NCBI GenBank assembly: GCA_033977485.1 | Contig: CM066989.1 | Coordinates: forward strand, 96,925,887-96,989,886 | From: Hydrangea macrophylla | Taxonomy: Eukaryota > Streptophyta > Magnoliopsida > Cornales > Hydrangeaceae | DNA length: 64,000 bases | Reading direction: 5' to 3' | Part shown: piece by piece, positions 56,101-64,000 of the stretch | How the letters are laid out: the number at the start of each line of letters is the position of its first letter | Numbering within the stretch: position 1 is the stretch's first letter | The notes under the pieces: model-generated | The model's input: only the letters and a program-made list of their open reading frames with translations | Database searches by the model: none | Told to the model about the DNA's origin: nothing | Program-made: the position numbers and the translations under genes

Positions 56101-58384
56101 GATTTCTCACATTCTTATGCTATAATGCTATATGGAAGATTTATAAGAAACTGTGGGGGATTCTTAACAAACTGTGGGAGATTCTTAACCAATGTGGGGA
56201 ATTCTTAACCAATGTGGAGAATAATAAATAAATGTGTAATATGAGATATGGCAATTTTGGTAAGGGGTTTTGGACAAATGTGATGGATTCTTAATAAACT
56301 GTTAAGAATCCTCCACATTGGTTAAGAATCCCCCGTATTGCATAAGAATCCTCCACAAATTGGTTGAGAATCCCCAAAAATTTGTTATTAATCCCCTACA
56401 TTGGAAAAGAATCCCCCACAGTTAGTTAAGAATCCTCACATTGGTTAAGAATCTCTCGTATTGCATGAGATTCGTCCACAAATTGTAATGAATACCCCAA
56501 ATTGGTAAAGAATCTTAAACATTGGTTATGAATCCCCCACAATTTGTTAACAATCCATGATATCGCATAATAATCCCCCACAAATTGTTAAGGATCTCCC
56601 ACAATTGGTTATGAATTCCCCACAAATTTTTATGAATCCCCCACAGTTTGTTATGGATCCCTCATATTCTTTTTCCATATGGAAGATTCATACGAAACTG
56701 TGATGGATTCTTATGGGATATGAGGGATTGTTAACAAACTAAGGGGGGGGGGGAGATCCGTAACAAACTGTAGGGGATTCTTAACCAATGTAGGGGATTA
56801 TTAGCAAATATTGGGAGTAATGAACAAATGTGCAATATGGAATATGGCAACTATTGTACGGGATTTTAGACAAATGTGATGAATTATTAACAAATTGTTA
56901 ATAATCCTCCACATTGGTTACGAATCCCCCATATTGCATGAGAATCCTCCACAAATTGTTATGAATCTCACACATTGGTTAAGAATCCCTTACAGTTTGT
57001 TAAGAATCCCAAATTGTTTTGAATCTCCCTAATTGGTAAAGAATTCACTACAGTTTGTGAAAAATACCCCACATTGGTGAAGAATTATGGATTCTTAACA
57101 ATCCTCTACATTGGTTAAGAATCCCATATATTGCACAAGATTCCTCCATAAATTGTTTTGAATCCTGCATAGTTTGTTAAGAATCCCATAGAAATTGTTA
57201 TGAATCCCCCTCAATTTGTTAAGAATCTCACACAAATTGTTATAAATCCAGCTATTGGTTATGAATCTCCCACAATTTGTTAACAATCCATGATATCGCA
57301 TAAGAATCCCCCACAAATTATTAAGGATCTCCCATTGTTGGTTAAGAATTCCCCACAAAGTGATATAAATCCCCCACAGTTTGTTAAGGATCCCTCCCAT
57401 TAATATGCTACATTGCGATGTGGAAGATTCATAACAAATTGTGAAGGATTTCTATAGGATATGGGCAATACTTAACAAACTGTGGGGGATCCTTAAAAAA
57501 CTGTGGAAAGGGGGATCCATAACAAACTGTAGGAGATTCTTAACAAATGTGGGGATATTAACAAAAATGGGGAATAATGAACAAATGTGCAATATGGGAG
57601 ATAACAATTATTGTACGGGATTTTAGACAAATGTGATGGATTCTTAACAAATTATTTAGAAACCTCCACATTGATTAAGAAACCCCCGTAATGCATAAGA
57701 ATCCTCCACAAATTGTTATGAATCCCCTCACATTCGTTAAGAATCCCCCATAGTTTGTCAAGAATCCCCTACATAGGTAAAGAATCCCCTACAGTTTGTT
57801 AAGAATCCTGCACATTGGTTAAAAATTCCCTATATTGCATGAGAATCCTCTACAAATTGTTATGAATCCCCCACATTGGTTAAGAATCCCCAACATGCAG
57901 TTTGTTAAGAATGCCCCTAAAATTGTTATGAATCCTCCACATTGGTAAAGAATTCCCCACAGTTTGTTAATCGGCCACATTATTTAAGAATTATGGATTC
58001 TTGACAATCCACCACATTGGTTAAGAATCCCCCATATTGCATAAGATTCATTCACAAATTATTGTGAATCCCCCACAGTTTGTTAAGAATCCCCCACAAA
58101 TTTTTATGATTCCCCCACATTGGTAATGAATCCCACACATAATTTATGAATCCCCCATAATTTGTTAACAATCAATGATATAGCATAATAATCCCCCACA
58201 AATTGTTAAGGATCTGCCACATTTGGTTAAGAATTACCCACAAATTGTTATGAATACCCACAGTTTGTTAAGGATCCCTCACATTTTTTTGCTATGTGGA
58301 AGATTCATACGAAACTGTGGGGAATTCTTATGGGATATAGGGGATTCTTAACAAACTATAGGGGATCCTTAACAAACTGTAAGA

Positions 58385-58400
58385 GGGGGGGGGGGGGGGG
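58385..58400 (+). repeat. G homopolymer within satellite block
   Basis: A run of 16 G follows AACAAACTGTAAGA and precedes AGATCCTTAACAAA. Comparable runs occupy the same place at 56743-56753, 58965-58982, 59636-59655 and 63162-63177. Confidence 0.9.
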
Positions 58401-58714
58401 AGATCCTTAACAAATTGTAGGGGATTCTTAATCAATGTGGGGGATTATTAACAAATATGGGGAATAATGAACAAATGTGAAATATGGGAGATGACAACTA
58501 TTGTGCAAGATTTTAGACAAATAAGATGGATTCTTAACAAATTTTTACCAATCTTCCACATTGGTTAAGAATCCCACGTATTGCATGAAAATCCTCCACA
58601 AATCATTATGAATCCCCCACATTGGTTAAGAATCCCCCATAGTTTTTTAAGAATCCCCCACAATGGTTTAGAATCCCTCGTATTGCATGAGAATCCATTA
58701 CAAATTGTTATGAA

Positions 58715-60056
58715 TCCCCCACATTGGTTAAGAATCCCCCATTTTGCATATGATTCATTCACAAATTGTTATAAATCCCCCACAGTTATTACGAATCCCC
58801 CACAAATGGATGTAAATCTCCCATAGTTGGTTATGAATTACCTACAAATTTTTATGAATCCCCCACAGTTTGTTATGGATCCCTCATATTCTTATTCTAT
58901 ATGGAAGATTTATACGAAACTGTGATGGATTCTTATGGGATATGAGAGATTCTAATCAAACTGAGGGGGGGGGGGGGGGGGGAATCCATAACAAACAGTA
59001 GGGGACTCTTAACCAATGTGGGGGATTATTAGCAAATATGGGGAGTAATGAACAAATGTGCAATTGGAAGATGGTAACTATTGTATGGGATTTTAGACAA
59101 ATGTGATGCATTATTAACAAATTGTTAATAATCCTCCACATTGGTTATGAATCCCCCGTATTGCATGAGAATCCTCCACAAATTATTGTGAATCCCCCAC
59201 ATTGGTTAAGAATCCCCTACAGTTTGTTAAGATCCCAAATTATTTTGAATCTCCCTCATTGGTAAAGAATTCCCTACAGTTTGTTAAAAATACCCCACAT
59301 TGGTTAAGAATTATGGATTCTTAACCTCCACATTGGTTAAGAATCCCGTATATTGCACAAGATTCCGCCACAAATTGTTATGAATCCCCCACATTGGTTA
59401 AGAATCCCCCATTTTGCATATGATTCATTCAGAAATTGTTATAAATCCCCCACAGTTTATTACGAATCCCCCACAAATGGATGTAAATCTCCCATAGTTG
59501 GTTATGAATTACCTACGAATTTTTATGAATCCCCCACAGTTTGTTATAGATCCCTCATATTCTTATTCTATATGGAAGATTCATACGAAACTGTGATGGA
59601 TTCTTATGGGATATGAGAGATTCTAATCAAACTGAGGGGGGGGGGGGGGGGGGGGAGAATCCATAACAAACAGTAGGGGACTCTTAACCAATGTGGGGGA
59701 TTATTAGCAAATATGGGGAGTAATGAACAAATGTGCAATATGGAAGATGGTAACTATTGTACGGGATTTTAGACAAATGTGATGCATTATTAACAAATTG
59801 TTAATAATCCTCCACATTGGTTATGAATCCCCCGTATTGCATGAGAATCCTCCACAAATTATTGTGAATCCCCCACATTGGTTAAGAATCCCCTACAGTT
59901 TGTTAAGATCCCAAATTATTTTGAATCTCCCTCATTGGTAAAGAATTCCCTACAGTTTGTTAAAAATACCCCACATTGGTTAAGAATTATGGATTCTTAA
60001 CCTCCACATTGGTTAAGAATCCCGTATATTGCACAAGATTCTGCCACAAATTGTTA
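58715..60056. repeat. Recent 671-bp tandem duplication in the satellite
   Basis: Two consecutive, nearly identical blocks (about 58715-59385 and 59386-60056) share rare variants such as CCCATTTTGCATATGATTC and CACAAATGGATGTAAATCTC (58801 and 59472, offset 671). They also share the G run at the same place. Only a few substitutions separate them. Confidence 0.85.
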
Positions 60057-63000
60057 TGAATCCTGCATAGTTTGTTAAGAATCCCATAGAAATTGTTATG
60101 AATCCCCCTCAGTTTGTTAAGATTTCTCCACAAATTTTTATGAATCCCACATATTGGTTATGAATTTCTCACAATTTATTAACAATCCCCAATATCGCAT
60201 AAGAATCCCCCACAAATTGTTAAGGATCCCTCATAGTTTGTTAAGAATTCCCCACAAAGTGTTATAAATCCCCCACAGTTTTATAAGGATCCCTCACATT
60301 TTTATGCTATAATACGATATGGAAGATTCATAACAAACTGTGAAGGATTTTTATGGGATATGAGGATTACTTAACAAATTGTGGGGGATCCTTAAAAAAC
60401 TGTGGTGAGGGGGTTCCATAACAAACTGTAGGAGAATCTTAACAAATGTAGGGAATATTAATAAATATGGGGAATAATGAACAAATGTGTAATATGGGAG
60501 ATGACCACTATTGTACGGGATTTTAGACAAATCTGATGGATTCTTAACAAATTGTTTAGAATCCTACACATTGATTAAGAAACCTCTGTATTGCATAAGA
60601 ATCCTCCACAAATTGTTATGGATCCCCTGACATTCGTTAAGAATCCCCCATAGTTTGTCAAGAATCCTCTACATAGGTAAAGAATTCCCTATAGTTTGTT
60701 AAGAATCCTCCACATTGGTTAAGAATTCCCTGTATTGCATGAGAATCCTCCACAAATTGTTATGAATCCCCCACATAGGTTAAGAATCCCCAACATGCAG
60801 TTTGTTAAGAATCCCCCATAAATTGTTATGAATTCTACACATTGGTAAAGAATTCCCCACAGTTTGTTAAAAATCGGCCACATCATTTAATAATTATGGA
60901 TTCTTGTCAATCCTCCACAGTTTGTTAAGAATTTCCTACATTGGTTAAAAATCCCCCGTATTGCATGAGAATCCTCCACAAATTGTTATGAATTCCCCAC
61001 ATTGGTTAAGAATCCCCCTCGGTTTGTTTAGAATCCCCCACAAATTGTTATTAATCCCCCGTATAGGTAAAGAAATCCCCACAGTTTGTTAAAAATCCCC
61101 ACATTGGTTAAGAATCCCCTATATTGCATGAGATTCTTCCACAATTTGTAATGAATGCCCCACAGTTAAGAATCCCCCATTGTTTGTTAAGAATCCCCCA
61201 TAAATTGTTATGAATCCCCCACATTGGTAAAGAACTCCAATCATTGGTTGTGAATCCCCCACAATTTGTTAACAATTCACAATATCGCATAAGAATCCCC
61301 CACAAATTGTCGAGGATCTCGCACAGTTGGTTTATAATTCCTCACAAATTGTTATTAATCTCCCACATTTTTCTAAGAATCCCTCACATTCTTATACTAC
61401 AATGTTATATAGAATATTCATAAGAAACTGTGGGGGATTCTTATCGGATATGAGGAATTATTTACAAACTGTGGGGAATTCTTAACCAATGTGGGGATTA
61501 TTAAAAAATACGGGGAATAATGAACAAATGTGCAATATGAGAGATGACAACTATTGTAAGGGATTTTAGACAAATGTGATTGACTCTTAACAAATTGTTA
61601 AGAATCCTCCACATTGGCTAAGAATCCCCCGTATTGCATAAGAATCCTACACAAATTGTTATGAATACCCCCACATTGGTAAAGAATCCCCAACAATTTG
61701 TTAAGAATCCCTACATTGGTAAAGTTTTTCCCACAATTTATTAAAAATCCCCCATGTTGGTTAAGAATCCCCCATATTGCATTAGAATCCTCCACGAATT
61801 GTTATGAAACCCTCACATTGGTTAAGAATCCCCCACAGTTTGTTAAAATCCCACAAATTCTTATGAATTCCCCACATTGATAAAGAATCCCCCATAGTTT
61901 GTTAAAAATCCCCCACATTGGTTAAGTATCATGGATTCTAAACAATCCTCCATATTGGTTAAGAATCCCCAATATTGCATATGATTCCTCCAAAAATTGT
62001 TATGAACCTCTCATAGTTTGTTAATAATCCCCTACAAATTGTTATGAATCCCTCACATTTGGTAAAGAATTCCATACATTGGTTATGAATCCCCTACAAT
62101 TTGTTAACAATAGACGATATCGCATAATAATCCTCCACAAATTGTTAAGGATCTCCTACATTTGGTTAAGAATCCTCGGTATTGCATGAGAATACTCCAC
62201 AAATTGTTATGAATCCCCGACATTGGTTAAGAATCCCCCACAGTTGGTTAAGAATCCCCCACAAATAGTTCTGAATCCCCTACATTGGTAAAGAATCCCC
62301 CGTATTGTATAAGATTCCTCCACAAATTGTTGTGAATCCCCCACATTGGTTAAGAATCCCCCATAGTATGTCAACAACCCCCACAGTTTGTTAAGAATCC
62401 CCACATTGGTTAAGAATTCCCCGTATAGCATGAGTATCCTCTACAAATTGTTATGAATCCCCCACATTGGTTAGTAATCCCCCACAGTTTGTTAAGAATC
62501 CCCCACAAATTGTTGTGAATCCTCCACATTGGTAAAGATTCCCCCAAATTTTGTTACAAATCCCCCACATTGGTTAAGAATTATGGATTCTAAACAATCC
62601 TCCATATTGGTTAAGAATCCCCAATATTGCAAATAATTCCTCCACAAATTGTTATCAATCTCTCACAGTTTGTTAATAATCCCCTACAAATTGTTATGAA
62701 TCCCCCACTTTGGTAAAGAATCCCCGCAGTTTGTTAAAAATCGCCCACATTGATTAAGAATTATGAATTCTTAACAATCCTCCACATTAATTAAAGATCC
62801 CCCATTTTACATAAGATTCATCCACAAATTATTTTGAATCCCCCACAAATTGTTATGATTCCCCCACATTGGTAAAGAATCCCACACATTAGTTATGAAT
62901 CCCCCACAATTTGGTAAAAATCCACGATATTGCATAATAATCCACAATTGTTATGATTCCCCCACAATTTGGTAAAAATCCACAATTGTTATGATTCCCC

Positions 63001-64000
63001 CACATTGGTTAAGAATTCCACAAATTGTTAAGGATCTTCCACATTTGGTTATGAATTCCCCACAATTTGATAAGGATCCCTCACATTCTTATGCCATGTG
63101 GAAGATTTATACAAAATTGTGGTGAATTCTTATGGGATATGCGGGATTCTTAACAAACTGTGGGGGGGGGGGGGGGGATCCTTAACAAACTTTAGGGGAT
63201 TCTTATTAAAATGTGGGGGATTATTAACAAATATGGGGAAGAATGAACAAATGTGCAATAAGGGAGATGACTACTATTGTACGGGATTTTAGACAAATGT
63301 GATGGATTCTTTACAAATTGTTAAGAATCCTCCACATTGTCTAAGAATGCCCTGTATTGCATGAAAATTCTCAACAAATTGTTATGAATCCCCCACATTG
63401 GTTAAGAATTCCCCACATTGGTTAAGAATCCCTCGTATTGCAAGAGAATCGTCCACAAATTGTTATAAATCTCCTACATTAGTTAAGAATCCCCCATAGT
63501 TTGTTAAGAATCTCCCATAAATTGTTACGAATCCCCCACATTGGAAAAGAATCTCCCACAATTTGTTAAAAATCCTTCACATTGGTTAAAAATCCCCCAT
63601 ATTTCATAAAATTCCTCCACAATTTGTTATGAATTCTTCCACAGTTAAGAATCCCCCCACAGTTTGCTAACAATCCCCCATAAATTGTTATGAATCCCCC
63701 ACATTGGTAAAGAACCCCAAACATTGGTTGTGAATCCCACACAATTTGTTAACAATCCACGATATTGAATAAGAATCCCCATAAATTGTTGAGGATCTCC
63801 CACAGTTGGTTAGGAATTCACCACAAATTGTTATGAATCCCCGATAGTTTGTTAAGGATCCCTCACATTCTTATGCTATAATGCTATATGGAAGAATCAT
63901 ACGACACTATGGGGGATTCTTAAGTGATATGGGGGATTCTTAACAAACAATGGGGGATCCCTATCAAACTTGGGGGAGAGGGGATCCTTAACAAACTGTA

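Larger units (their letters stand above)
53160..64000. repeat. Satellite array of ~20-21-bp units in higher-order blocks
   Basis: The array is built of related units such as AATCCCCCACATTGGTTAAG, AATCCCCCACAAATTGTTATG, AATCCCCCACAGTTTGTTAAG and AATCCCCCGTATTGCATGAG. Higher-order blocks of roughly 0.6-0.9 kb can be followed by the marker GGGATTTTAGACAAATGTGA (near 53860, 54590, 55390, 56265, 56860, 57620, 58510, 59090, 59765, 60520, 61560 and 63285). In each block, forward units are followed by about 250 bp in reverse orientation (CTTAACCAATGTGGGGGATT). Unit-level ORFs (for example 55464-55739) are repeat translations, not genes. The array runs past the window end. No transposon protein is inside it. 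Confidence 0.95.

Noticed and set aside
53160..64000. Many 60-100-codon ORFs rich in Pro, Asn, Ile or Trp, Gly, Leu in the satellite
   Set aside because: They are by-products of 20-21-bp units and occur on both strands with no conserved start or family feature.

Overview
The window is repeat-rich, heterochromatin-like DNA from a flowering-plant nuclear genome, most likely a eudicot. The evidence is Athila-type and chromodomain-bearing (Tekay/Del-like) Ty3/gypsy elements, a Ty1/copia remnant, CACTA and hAT transposon debris, MITE-like elements, plant tRNA primer-binding sites (Asp, initiator Met), abundant microsatellites and a long satellite array. I see no intact host gene. The only host-like coding sequence is a decayed coiled-coil repeat gene at about 24.3-26.2 kb.

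Layout. 1-840 is AT-rich and ends like an LTR. 841-5409 holds two 692-bp direct repeats (97-98% alike by eye) flanking a broken copia pol fragment; the right repeat lies inside a CACTA-like element whose left end is at 4039. 5811-6371 is a long-TIR MITE. 6716-21290 is a complete, apparently very young Athila-like retrotransposon on the minus strand: LTRs of equal 1628 bp, an AATAT target duplication, a tRNA-Asp primer site, an intact 1853-aa gag-pol and an env-like ORF. 21965-23140 is a hAT transposase pseudogene, 23703-24029 a MITE, and 24311-26159 the host-gene pseudogene.

26631-48.7 kb is a three-level nest. Tekay-like element A (+ strand) is interrupted by Tekay-like element B (- strand, 30758-45948, LTRs of about 3.5 kb). 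B is interrupted in turn by solo LTR C (35391-39224, perfect CTTTC duplication). An inverted partial copy of A (A') occupies about 49350-52978. From about 53160 to the window end lies a satellite of ~20-21-bp units in higher-order blocks of roughly 0.6-0.9 kb, each block holding both orientations.

Most interesting signals: (i) B and C, two different LTR families, share a leader plan: a GTGAGT/ACTCAC hairpin that looks like a splice donor, then family-specific palindrome-bearing repeats, an AGCTT/AAGCT hairpin, an acceptor-like site and a short acidic Tyr-rich reading frame ending GYG(Y/F)AS-stop. (ii) The Athila LTR carries many near-perfect copies of GTTCGATCGATCGAAC upstream of its TATA box, repeated before the env-like ORF. 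(iii) Each post-pol ORF of that element is preceded closely by a splice-acceptor-like site. (iv) The satellite has built-in strand-switch palindromes and long G runs at one recurrent position. All identities and motif calls are by eye; no database or alignment program was used.
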